The translations under genes and the position numbers were made by a program. Positions 44,946 through 56,328 of a DNA stretch of 64,000 nucleotides are shown here, in pieces. A model generated the notes under the pieces. That model saw nothing but the letters and a program-made list of their open reading frames with translations, did no database searches and was not told where the DNA came from. Within the stretch, counting starts at the first letter, position 1; each line of letters starts with the position of its first letter. Origin of the DNA: Cyanophora paradoxa. Lineage: Eukaryota > Glaucocystophyceae > Cyanophorales > Cyanophoraceae. The stretch lies in NCBI GenBank assembly GCA_004431415.1, contig QPMI01000638.1, positions 168,501 to 232,500 of the forward strand, read 5' to 3'.

Positions 44946-45097
44946 CTGATGTCCTGCGCGCGCCCCGGTGCACGTGAGCCGTCTTAGGCAAAGGGCGAGG
45001 GTGGAACTGGGAAAACACCTTTTCGATGCTGGACGGAATGTGACCGCGAAACCAGTCTTGATCATGACCTGCCTTATACTTGGTTCATAATGCAACG

Positions 45098-45145
45098 AGG
45101 AGTGGGGGGGGGGGGGGGGGGGGGAGGGGGGTGGGGGCCCGGGGG
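45098..45145. repeat. Poly-G tract
   Basis: About 22 uninterrupted G, then AGGGGGGTGGGGGCCCGGGGG. The pattern GGGGGCCCGGGGG recalls the mirrored CCCGGGCCC in the poly-C tract at 20.2 kb. Confidence 0.85.
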
Positions 45146-45361
45146 TATTGTACAGTGCCATTAGCTCTAGCCAGTGCAGCTGCTGCAGCTGAGCTCCACA
45201 CTATGAGTCAATTTAAACTTGATCATGAGAAGAAGTGCACTGCGGCAGTGCACGCCGGCCGGCGCCGCGCGGTGAATCGCCTTTTAATTTACCCCCAGAA
45301 ATTTAACAACACAGTACCCGCGCCGTGCCAGCCGAGCACGTTCTTCCAGCGTTTTCCAGCG

Positions 45362-48300
45362 ATGGCGACGCTACGTAGATCGCTCACCGAGCACGACTCG
45401 CTTGCCATGGATGGGGCGTCATTCGACTCCGTCAAGTTGACAGTGCCCTGCAGCTGCCGTCATTCGTTGAGGACCCGCACGCGCGCTGACGAGTGTGCAG
45501 ATCCAGAACCTCGCGAGACACCACACCAGCATGCGTACAGAGGCCCACACGACGGTGCGCCTCGCCATTCGTCAAATTGATCCAGATCCTCGATTCGAAT
45601 TCCTTTCCCGAGGCGAGGCGGCCGATCTTTGCGAAATAGAAACAAGAACGGATTCTATACGATTTTATAGAGCTCGCTGGCGGGGACAGACCCCAGTTTC
45701 CGCACCTCTAGATCGCGCGCGCGGAGTTCGCAAATACGCACTGTGGGCCGCGCGCGCGGCTCACACCCGTTTTGTGTTTTGCGGGAGTTTACGGGACCCG
45801 TTAATCCGTAGAGTTTTAGAGCTTCTTTCTTGTCGCCTGCAGTTGTGCGCACTCACCGTTGGTAACAATGCAGAACGAGCGTCTGAGAGAAGAGGCTGCT
45901 CTCAAGTCTCAGCTTGAGGCTGAGCTTCGGCGAATGACGAACGAAAAGGTCGGGATTTTTAAGTTGTGAAGGTCTATTCGCTCATTCCTCTGTGATTGCT
46001 GAGAATTTGCGAGCAGATTGCGCTCGCAGCAATCATAAAGCGAAATGATGAGCGCTGGAAAGGGTTAGCTGCTTAAGTAGCTGAGGTGGAATATTTCTGT
46101 CAGTCTAACCTGATCCGCCCATCTTTCAGGACCGAGTTTGCAATCAGCACTGGCAGAATTCGGGATGCTTCGATCACCGAGATCATGTCCAAGGTAACAT
46201 GTCACTGCAGAATCACTGCACATGTCATTCCATCATACGAGCTGAATCGCTTTCTCGACTTGAAGATCGATTCACAACTCTCAGCCGGTTCGCTCATTGA
46301 TTTGATGCACACTTCATCCGATCCACATCAGTCAATAGCTAGCAAGATTTATTGAGACTTGGCTCAGGCGAGTGTTCGAGAGTCGGCTTGCAGCGGCGTG
46401 TGGAAAGTCTGGAGGGGCTTGCCGAGAAGGCTGCTTCTCGCATTAGTGAGCTGGAATGCGCCACCGTTGATCGAGACAAAAGTGAGGCTCTCATTGCTTT
46501 CACAGCACATCAGTCTGCACTAAACGCCTGCCCCCAGTGCTGAGGCAATCTGCTGCTCTGGAAAACGAACTCGGCAACATGCGCCAAAGATTATCGACTC
46601 TGGAGCAGCAGCTCCGATCTGCAGGAGATGACCACCGTTCGTTTGCTTTCAGAAAACCACTTCGCAATCACAATAATCCTGAACACAGAAAGAGTTGTTC
46701 AACTAAAGGACAAGGAAATATCAGAGCGAGCCGCGGATGTTCAAAGACTGATGGCTCAGCTTGCCGCAACAGGGCGTGAGGCATCCGAGAAGGATGTCTC
46801 GGTCCAGGACCTGGTGCACCCGTCTGAATGATTGTAATCACTGTCTTAATCATTGTGACAGCAAGTCCAAGCCAGTGCTTTGCGAAACGAGGCCGACAAG
46901 CTCCAACAATGTCTTGCAAGCAAAGACATTCTTCTCTCGGAGCGTACTACAGAATTGAAGTCCATGCAAGAGCTGCTGCACCAATTGCAGATCCGGTGCT
47001 TCGTTTTTCTGTTGTTTTGATCGTGTGAACCGCTCACTACGTGCTAGCACGAATGAATCGAAAGTGGCAGCAGAGGCAGAGAAGAGCAAGCTGCTGCAAG
47101 CGCACCAGGAGCAGATTGATCATGCTCGCCAGCTGCAGAGAGAACTCGAAGCAGCCCGCGCTGCTGTCGCCAAGCAAGAGTTGGAGTGCAGAGGTGTAAT
47201 ATCCGTGAAGATCTAATTTCTGTCTCTCAGCTTGCGGCAGGACTCTCAGTATCGCTGGACGCTATGAAGTCGGCGAGCAGCGAGCAGTCTTCCCTTTTTG
47301 CGCAGGAACGACAGCAGCACCGCACAGCGATCGAATCAATGGCTAATGCTCTCGAAGAAGGTCGTACAGAGCTGGCCAAAAAGGTTCTTGGGAATTGCCG
47401 CAATGATCGTCTCGTGGTCTTAAGACGGTGCATCACAGAGTCAGGAGGTGACTCGATTGAATGCGATGAAGGCGGAAGCGGATGAGATGTGTAGAAAAGC
47501 CATTCAAATGAAGTCGGCTCTGCAGCAGGAGCTCGAGCAGCTGCAGGCTACATTGCACCAGGAGAGGCAAATGCATGCAATGGAACAGAAGTCCGTTGGA
47601 CAGGATTTGACGAGACTGACACGACTTCCAGAGCTGGAGGTAGATCTTCTGCGGTTTTTTCCTTCTGTGCCAGCCTTCTGAATCTCGTAAGTTGCAACTG
47701 CGACAAGCTTGCAAGAAAATCACCGAGCTGGAGAATGAAGCTTCATCTTCTTCCAAGGCGGCAGCTGGGTTCGAGAAACAAGTACAGCAGTTGCAGGTGC
47801 GATGAGTTCTATTGAAAGTGCATTCATTCATCGTCAACTCTCTTCCCCGCCAGGCGCAAGTCCGGGAGCTATCTACGGAGCTGGAAAAGACCTCCAGACA
47901 GCTTGCTTGCTCTAAAAATGAGAAAGAGGGAGAGTGCCAGGCCCTTCAAAACTCCCTGAGGTGCATTTGAATAGATTGTCAACGCGTGCGGCATCGTATT
48001 GAGTTTTCTTCTCTGCAGCACAGCGACGAAAACAATGGAGGATCTTCAGCAGACGAACTCGAACATTTCTGCATCTCTTGAGGCAGCTACGGCAAAGGTG
48101 GGGAATGTGCACCTATATACAATCGGAATCTTCGTGTGATGCCGTGCCTCAGATTGCGGCGCAACAGAGCGAGTTGGATCAAAGTGCCAAAACCTTGAGC
48201 GTCCTGGAGGCTAGCGTCAAAAATGCCCAAAGCAGAGCGGAAGCCGACTGTGCTGAACTTCGGGAGACTCTCGAGAAGTTGTACCTTTCAAAGGTATCCG

Positions 48301-49540
48301 TTTGCGCTTCTATTCATTGCACGGTCGCTGATGCGCTCTTGCCCAGCTTCGAGAGTCCTCGAAAGAAGCGAAGGAGAGCATTTCGAAAGCCGCGCTCGAA
48401 TTCAAGAGTTTCCAAGGTCTGCTTCAGGCGTGAGACTGCCGACCTGCGTTCACAAGCTGTTTTGTTGTGCAGTTTGCATGGAGGAAGAGCACGCAAGGAA
48501 ACTTCTGCAGTTGCAGAACAGTTACGAGCAGAAGCTGAGTTTGTTGGAAGATCAGCTCGCGGAGAAGGTACGGACATTTGGAACTCCTGAATTGTATGCC
48601 AGTGGTTTTATTCCCGTCTCTCAGGAGACTGCCATTTCAGCTCTTCAGAAGGCTCTGACTGGTGCCTGGTGGCCTGCCTCGTGGCATATGCATAAGCTTG
48701 TTTTCTGATTCTGGAATACTTCAGATGCCGCTCTGAAGTCGAATATTACTGCCTCAATATCAGACAATGTATTATTCTTCGCAAGCCACTCATTCGTTTT
48801 TCCTTCCGAATCAACCGATTCACAGACTGCAAGCAAGGCTGTGACTTCGAGCAAACTTCTGGAGTCTGCCCATGGCCATGGCCAGGTTTGCCACCCCTGA
48901 AGCAACAACCATTGCTGGGAATAATATCTGCTCAGATTCAGAAAACCGAGCGGAACCACGCAAATGTTCTTGATGCCGGCAGAAGCGCATCCTCGCAGAA
49001 ACGCTTGAAGGTTGTTTTTCCCACCATGACTTCCTTCCAGTTGTGGGCTGATCTTTGCAAGACAAAGGTTGAACCCACAACTGAAGTTTCTGTTTTACCA
49101 GAGAGCTGCAATGCCAAGCCCACGCTGAAGCAGGTCTGTGGGGAGAAGCTGTGTGATCAGTATTGTGCTGACGCTTGCAGAAGTCGGCAGCTCGCAAGGG
49201 CGTTGTTTCGTCTACACACAGGGAGGATGCTTTGCCCCGAGAAAGCTCCATGTCGAGCAAGAAACGGCAAGCTCAGGGCCAGATTTCTTCGGATTCTACT
49301 TCGAAGAAGGCATTTGATGTACGCATCTGTTGCAGCAACCTGCATAGGAAAATGGAATCATTGAACACATCCCTCCAGACTTTTGACAGCACTGGTCCAT
49401 CACGCCGGTTCGGTTCTGCAAGCGCCAGCAAGGGTGGACGTGAGGCAAAGGGGAATGTGAGCCGTGTGGCAGCTCGAGCAACTACCGCTGGTTCTCTGTC
49501 CTCCGATGACCTCTTTGACGATTTCGGCTTCAACGAGTAG
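45362..49540 (+). CDS. Long coiled-coil protein, family unassigned
   Basis: ATG at 45362 (MATLRRSLTEHDSLAMDGAS) followed by an exon HHTSMRTEAHTTVRLAIRQ, then a long series of short exons rich in heptads: MQNERLREEAALKSQLEAEL (45868), VAAEAEKSKLLQAHQEQIDH (about 47070), LARQLQRELEAARAAVAK-like, VSLDAMKSASSEQSSLFAQE, MKSALQQELEQLQATLHQER, and similar up to 48600. The C-terminal part is basic and Ser-rich (SSKKRQAQGQISSDSTSKKA) and ends SSDDLFDDFGFNE at about 49540. At least fifteen introns. The shape (long central coil, basic tail) fits synaptonemal transverse-filament proteins, golgins or similar, but no motif decides. The start-to-45868 link is tentative. Confidence 0.65.
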
Positions 49541-50479
49541 TCGGCCCTGGGAAAAGATACGCCATTATGTTGGTGCCTGTCCTGTCACTGGATTCAAAAT
49601 GCGAACATCATCTAAACGCCTCTCTGCATCTGCTGCATGCGTTTTGACGCGACACACGTTCGACACTGGTCTCGAGCTCTGGGCCGCAGGTCATCATTGA
49701 TGACTGATCACGACAGTGATTTCTGATTTGGATCTGAGAGGCGCCAGGCTTAATTAATTATATAAGGCTTTGATTTGTGTCTTATGCATACTCTTCTTCT
49801 TCTTTTTGATCATCGGATTTGGATTTGGACCCTTTCTTGATGGCGATTTTGATTTGGATCTTGAGGCTGGCAGAGTCTGAGTTGGGGCGCGCGCGGCGGG
49901 GCCGGGCGGAGGCTTTGTTTTGGATCTCAGAAGCGCCAGGCTTACGGCTTTGACTATGATTTTGATTTGGACCCTTGTTAGATTTGATCCGATGATCGCG
50001 ACTTTGATTTCAATGTTTGGACTACGTGTATACCGTAGTACCTCATTTGGCTTCAATCTAGCCCTGGTGTAAATCACATATGCATACGCTATGTCTACTA
50101 CTCTGATAAGCTAGACAATATCGAACATTGATATTAAGTGTCTACAGTGAACGTTAACACTTCTGATTTTGTCAAGGCGTGCTCCTTCTAGGCTACGGGC
50201 GCACCAAACACTCCTAGCCATCAGCGCTTTAACTATACCCGTGCTGGTCGGGATCTGAGGGGAGGAGAGCCCTGTCTGGTGGAAGAGGGAGTTTATCTAG
50301 CTACGAGCTGAGCAGGCGCTTCGCGTCCACGCCCGTTGGGACCAGCTGGGACCAGTTCTGACCACGGTTGGAAGCTCCGTGCGCAGTCCCCGATGAACTC
50401 GGGACAGCAGCAGCTCGTTGAGTAACTCGAATCACAGTATTGAAATCATTACGAGCAACCCTCGTAGGGGATCCTGTAC
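49541..50479. other. Gap between the coiled-coil gene and cpSRP54
   Basis: No gene. AT-richer sequence with repeated GATTTTGATTTGGA units (49760-50010) and a diverged element C copy (about 50185-50340: CTACGGGCGCACC, AGCGCTTTAACTATACCCG, GCGCTTCGCGTCCACGCCCG). Confidence 0.65.
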
Positions 50480-53143
50480 CTAGAATCCTTTGCCCCTCTT
50501 GACCTTCTTCTTTGGTTTCTCGCTAGCCACCTCTGGTGAAGGTGCAAAGGGGTTGGCAAAGTTTCCCATCCCACCAGGGCCTTGACCCTGTGCCTGGACA
50601 GTGAGGGCTATGAAAACGAAAGGCACGGTGTCACCGTACCTGCATCATCCGCTTGCTCATCGTGGACATCATCTCACGCATCCGTTTGAAGTCATTGATC
50701 ATACCTGTGCAAAGGTCATCAACATTTCATCTACGACCGCAAGAAAAAAACACACTTGTGACCTCTTCCTCTGTCCTGCCAGATCCTGATGCGATTCGAC
50801 GCCTGTGGTCTTGTGAGTCCCTATGGACCAAGAACCCTATCCATGAAGACGTACCTCCTTTGCGGACTTTCCTTGTCAGTGAGGAGCAAGTCCGGATCAA
50901 CACGCTCCTCTTTGGTCATGGCATTTATGATGGACTCGTACATTTTCAACTGATGGTGCCGAACGAATCAGTACAGCTGCACAACTGCAAGGAGTTGTGA
51001 TATCACAAAGCTCTCTAAGCAGGTCACCTTCGTCTCGCCGGCACGAAGCTGGTCTGCAGGAATCTGCAATCGAAAAGCTTCAATAGACGCTCTAATTGAC
51101 ACAATGAGCATTTCACCTTGTTGAAGCCAGGGATCATTTTAAGTACACCACTCACGGTCCCCATGCCACGAACAAGACGCATCTGCGTATTGCTCGCCCA
51201 GATGTCCGAGAGTCCTCATGCTGTGTGCACCTGATTCATGAAGTCATTGAAATTGAATGTGCCATCCATCATCTTTTTCATGTTTTGCTGTTTTGCGAAT
51301 AAGTTTGCAAACACAAAAAATGAATGGGAACCTGATCACTCACCTCTGCCTCATCAACGGTCACGAGTTCCTGAGCTTTCTCGACCTGGAGGTAGAATGA
51401 GGAACATCTGCGAGCACAGCGAAAAGAGAAAATTTGGAGACCAGCGAGACAATGTCTCCCATTCCCAATATACGGTTCGCCATCCGATCCGGATAGAAAG
51501 GCTGAGATGACCGCTCAGCGATTGGAAACTACACACGTGCATGACCGTGGTACCTGCAGAGAGTCCATCTTCTCGCCCACTCCGACAAATTTGATCGGTT
51601 TACCAGAAACCTATGCAAGCCCACTCGACACCATGTGTTCGCTTCTAGAACGGGAGCTTCAATACCTCACGAATCGATAGCGCAGCCCCGCCTCGGGAGT
51701 CACCTGGGCTGAGTTGAGCAAGGCTCGATTGCGTTGCTCGATCAGAAAAAATCCCGAACCATCAAGCTTGGTGAGCAGAGCACCCGTGATTCCGATCTCA
51801 TCGTCAAATCGCTTCGTGAGGGCAGCAGCCTCCTGACCTGTGCCCATGCCGATGAGCGGAGTTCAAACCAAAAAGTTAGCTGCATTATCAACTGACCTGT
51901 CATGGCGTCTACAACCAACAAAGTCTCCACAGGCAAAACGGCGTTCTTGATCCGCTGGAGTTCGAGCATCAAGTTATCGTCGATCGCGAGCCGCCCTGTG
52001 TGCACCAGTAAGAAACTCTCATTTTTCAGCGATTGCCCAGAGCTTGCCGGCAGTGTCGATGATGACAGTGTCGCAACCAAGGGATGTAGCCTCCTCGATG
52101 CCTTTCTTTGCGATTTCGACAGGGTTTGCTCCTTCAAGGCTGAATACGGGGATGTCGATGCTCTGCGGTCAACTCTCTCAGGATCCTTCGTGGCTGATCG
52201 CATCGAAGGGAGGGGCACCTTCCCCAAAATCTTCAGCTGTTCAACCGCTGCAGGCCTATAAACATCCGCAGCAACAAGAAAAGGTTTCTTGCCCTGCTTG
52301 TTGAGATAGAACGCCAGCTTTCCAGTGGCAGTTGTCTTACCAACACCCTGCCAGTGAAAAGTCAGCTGCAAATTATATTGAGAGGGGAGTCCTTTTGAGC
52401 AAGAACCTGTAAGCCAGCCATCAGAATGACCGTCGGTCCGTTCCCAGGGGGTGCTTCGTTCAACGGGACCATTTCCTCGCCCATCACTTTCTTGAGCTCA
52501 TCGTGCACAACTTTAATGAACATCTGCAGACCGGCATTATTTCTTGCTTGTGACTGGCTCTCATGGCTGAACCCGCCTGCTCGGGAGTGACGCCGGAAAC
52601 AACCGCGGTCCCTAGTGCTTTCTCCTCGACGTCCGCAACGAACCGCTTGACCACGTCTAGATTGACGTCTGCGTCAAGGAGAGAGAGCCGAACCTGCGAC
52701 CGGAAGCGTCAGATCGGGCTGCGCGCAAACCGCGTCCCGAGTCAAACCTCACGCAGCGCCCCGCTGACGTTGTCCTTCGTGAGCTTCCCGCTCCCGATCT
52801 TCTTGACGGCGCTCTCGATGTTCGCTGCGAGGAACTCGAACATCTCGCTGCGAGGGCTGACGTACAGGCCAGGAAGAGGAACTTCAGATGCATCTTTCCT
52901 GCAGAGCGCCAGGCTGGACGATCCCATGAAGAAGCCGCGAGCATACTCGAAGCGTGCGCTTGCGAACTCCGATCTCGGTTCAAAGCGCCGCACGTCCACC
53001 GGAGAGCGAACCCACCCGCGCGCATGTGCACGTGCGCTCGTGCGGCTGCAGACGGAAGGGCTAGCGAGCTCGTGCAACCCCAAGTCCCTGCATAGAGACA
53101 GCGCGACGCCCGCGCCCGCCGAGAACGCTGGTCCGCCGATCAT
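50480..53143 (-). CDS. SRP54: Plastid-type SRP54 GTPase (cpSRP54)
   Basis: Targets proteins to plastid membranes as the GTPase of the chloroplast signal recognition particle. ATG at 53141-53143 gives an N-terminal extension of about 100 residues. Then the N domain [51 protein letters not shown] domain [82 protein letters not shown] domain [42 protein letters not shown]; tail [14 protein letters not shown] with stop at 50480-50482. The N domain matches bacterial Ffh/cpSRP54 rather than cytosolic SRP54. The extension fits a targeting peptide. More than ten short introns. Confidence 0.93.
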
Positions 53144-53646
53144 CCTGATGGCGTGCGTACCCGGCGGTACCCTCGGTTTTGGTTAAGATCAAATTTGTTC
53201 TGTCAGAGGGCGAATGCCGAATCCGGCTGCGCGAGGCTGATCTCCGGGCTGGAATAACGATATTGTAACTGGCGGCGCAGGCGCAGATCATCGGCCCGTC
53301 GGCGGGTGGGCCCTTGTTCGCGCCGTACCCCGCTCGTTCTTGCCCCCCGGCCGCAGATTTCAGCCAGGTCCGTTCTCCTCGCCCCTCCCCGCTCGTAGGA
53401 TACGCTCCTCTTTCCTGCGAGCTGTAATTCGAACGGCAAGTCGAGTCTAGCTCCCGCGTCCCGACCCCTGTCTCCGATCATAGCGGCCGCGGGGCGGGAG
53501 ATCGCTTAAGAGTTCGCGAATCTCGCACGTCGCGTCGTTGGCATGTGTTTGAAGCGGGCGTTTCACGGCGGCCCACACTCAAGGAATCCCGTCCACCGCC
53601 CGTCCGCTTTCGATTCCAATCCGGGGCGCAGGAGTAGTTCACGGAG
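53144..53646. other. Shared upstream region of cpSRP54 and GTPase B
   Basis: About 500 bp between divergent starts, GC-rich, no repeat family and no ORF that I can support. Presumed to hold both promoters (inference). Confidence 0.5.
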
Positions 53647-55770
53647 ATGGCGTGCCAGATTATCACCTCCGATGGCGAGTTCAGGTGCGACCTACGTTGC
53701 TCCGTCGCCTGCAAGCGATCACGGACGCGCAAGCACAGGGCTGGCGACGACTCGTTCCAGAGCATCGAGACGGCGATCAGCGGGAAGGAGCTCATCAGCG
53801 TGGCGATTCTGGGCGCCCAGAGCAGCGGAAAGAGTGTGCCGCTCCATGCGCGCGGGTTTCGGAAAACCTCACGGTGCTTCAGGCACGCTCCTGAACGAGC
53901 TCTTCGGCACGGCTTTCGCGGTTCACGGTCCCGGCGCGCCTTCCACGAAGGGCGTTGCGCTCAGCGCTGTCCCGATGGATGACACGCACGATTTGATCGT
54001 GCTCGACGTCGAGGGGAGCGACAGCCGGGAGCGCGGCGACGGCGCCAAGGTCGACGCCTTAGTCTGGGTCCCTGCTGGGCGTACTTTGACACGGCAATTG
54101 CAGGTCTTCGCCAAGAAGACGGGTCTTTTCGCGCTGCAGCTCTGCGACGTGGTCATTGTGAACATGTGGTTCCACGATGTGGGCCGCTCCGATGGGAATG
54201 CGTCGCTTGTCCGTGGCCTCTTCGAGGAAGGCCTCAAGCTCGCCGCTGCAAGGTATATTCCGTGCCTCGTAGAGACGGGCCCCTTCTAAGTGTTGCGCAG
54301 CGAGAACCCCGCAAAGACGCACATCCTGTTCATCGTCCGCGACCAGGATGAGCAGGTCTGCGTGCGAACTTCTGAAGTGTTCCGTTCGCTTGCTGAAAGC
54401 GAGTAGGTGTCTGATGATGACTTGCGGTCGGCTGTCCTCGGTGAGGTTCAGCAGCTTTACGCAGAGGCCCCGAAGGTACGTGTCCTGGACAGAAGCAATC
54501 CTTTCGTCTGATCCGGCTTCCTTCAGCCTTCGAAGCTGGTCGCCGCACCTATGTCCTCCTTCTTCGACTTCTCTGTCTATGGCCTTCCCCACCTTCGCTA
54601 CGCGCGCGCGCAATTCTCTCAGAAGATCTCGGCGCTTCGTGACCGGTGCGCGATCTCTGCACGTGCTGAAGTGATGCGAAGTTGATCGTTCCGCAGGTTC
54701 ATGCTCAACACCGGCGACTGCTTCTTCTCGCCGGAGATTTCGAAGCACGTTCCCTCGGCCGATTTCTTCCAGTTCGCCGGCCAGTCGTGGGTTCGCAGCA
54801 GCGAGAGATTGTCTGTGGCAGTCGGTTTCTAACCCCGCCCGGCAGGATGCCATCTCTCGTCAGTCGATCGAGGCTGGCCCCAACGCATCGGACCTGCAGG
54901 CCGCGTACAAGTGCGACCAGGTGTACGCGGACCTGTTCCAGCAGTTCACCGCAGCCGTCAAGCCCTGGAAGACTTTGACGGACCAGAAGCTGATGGACAA
55001 CTTCGGCAAGCGCGGCCACGAGCTGATTCAGGCTTACCTTGGTGTGCGGCGATGTTCTTTCTTCATTAATCGATTTAACCCCGCCTACAGAGAAGTATGA
55101 CCGCGAGATGGAGCCCTTCCGTGCTCTCGCTGTCTGCTCCAAGAAGCGTGCCGACTTCCAGAAGGCCATGCTGTCGGATTTGCACTCGATTTTTGTGAAG
55201 CTCATGCCACGGATTCGTCAAATGGCTCTTGCTCGCTTCAGGTCATCTCTCTCTTCGCCATTCCAGGCGCGTTCCCCGTCCCCGTTCAGCCCCTTCGCCA
55301 TTTGAATGTGTTTCAGGATCTCGACGATTTCCTGGACGCGGCAGAGCGCGAAGCGAAGACGCAGGAGCTCTTCTTCCTTCAGAAGGCGAATGGTCTGTCA
55401 AAGGTCTTCATGGTGCAATTCTTCAAGTCGCTGACTTCACCGTACAGCCTGTGTTGTGCCCACAGCCCCGTGGTCATATGCCAATGAGCGCATGGAGCTT
55501 CAGGCCCTCATCCAGGAGTTTGCCGAGGAGAAGAAGGCGGCGATTGTCCAGATCCAGAAGGCGAACGCTCAGCTTTCTCAGAGGTATCATCAGTATTCTC
55601 TTCGAAATTAGTTCTTTTCTGACGCGATAGCAGCGAAAGCCGGCAGCCGAAGATGACGAATTTGTACGTTTTTTTGTGCTCATCGTGTTTTGCTTTTGTG
55701 CTGATTGTGCAATCTCCGCAGCAACTTCTCCTTCGGCTTTAACTTTCAGTTCGGCCCTGGTGGATATTAG
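53647..55770 (+). CDS. Sey1/RHD3-like GTPase B, without membrane segment
   Basis: Same family as the gene at 1355-3475. ATG at 53647: ACQIITSDGEF, then VAILGAQSSGKS and TLLNELFGTAF (P-loop, joined by an intron GTGTGC...CTTCAG), LIVLDVEGSDSRERGD (intact switch), KKTGLFALQLCDVVIVNMWF then HDVGR, THILFIVRDQDEQ (RD box), DDDLRSAVLGEVQQLYAEAP, PEISKHVPSADFFQFAGQSW, YADLFQQFTAAVKPWKTL and QDLDDFLDAAEREAKTQELF. The end is unusual: KMTNFNFSFGFNFQFGPGGY, an aromatic/Gly tail after a 59-nt intron, stop at 55768-55770. No hydrophobic hairpin is seen, unlike ER fusion GTPases, so it is probably soluble. All GTPase motifs are intact. Confidence 0.88.
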
Positions 55771-56328
55771 AGCTCATTGACAGTTGTTGACTGTTGTCTT
55801 GGATGCAATTATAGTTCGCCAATGCTCTCACCCTCTCTCGACAAGCTACGTGAAGGCCCCCCTCCCACACGGGAAGGCCAGGCCCTCCTGCGAGGCTGAC
55901 TCTCGCGGCCAGACTCTCACTGAGCAGATGATATATTTATTATAAAAGCCCAACTGGTATACGTACTGGGGCGTGGACAGTGACCATAGGCTTCTGTTTT
56001 AATGCAACGGGAGGGGAGAAAGAGGGGGACATGGAATGGCTTACAAGTTAAGCTTACAGTTAAGCTTAAGCCCAGCTAGCTGCGCATCGAGCCCGGCTGG
56101 CCCAGCCCGCGGCCGAAGGGAGCTAAGCTTGAGAGTTACGATTACGATCACTTAGTCAGCTAGATCTAGACGCGCGGGCTCTCTCTCTCTCTTTATCCTG
56201 CTCTCTCCCGGGCTCTCCCTCCGCCGACAAAGGTCTCCTTGCTCGCGCGCGCGCCCCTGGCTAGGCGGCTCTCGCTCACGAGGAGGTGGAATGGGTTCAA
56301 TGAATACTGCAGGACGGACTTCCTAAAA
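55771..56328. other. Convergent 3' gap between GTPase B and ArfGAP
   Basis: No gene. Contains TTAAGCTTAAGC palindromes and a short GATTACGATCA motif. A weak family D trace (CGGCTGGCCCAGCCCGCGGCC) lies near 56090-56115. Confidence 0.55.

Larger units (their letters stand above)
44574..45361. other. Gap with element B and a poly-G tract
   Basis: Element B (about 44789-44945), then a poly-G run of about 22 bases (45105-45126) embedded in G-rich sequence. No gene supported. Confidence 0.7.

Noticed and set aside
54059-54853. 264-codon minus ORF opposite GTPase B
   Set aside because: The plus strand has the conserved GTPase motifs; the minus frame has no recognisable features.
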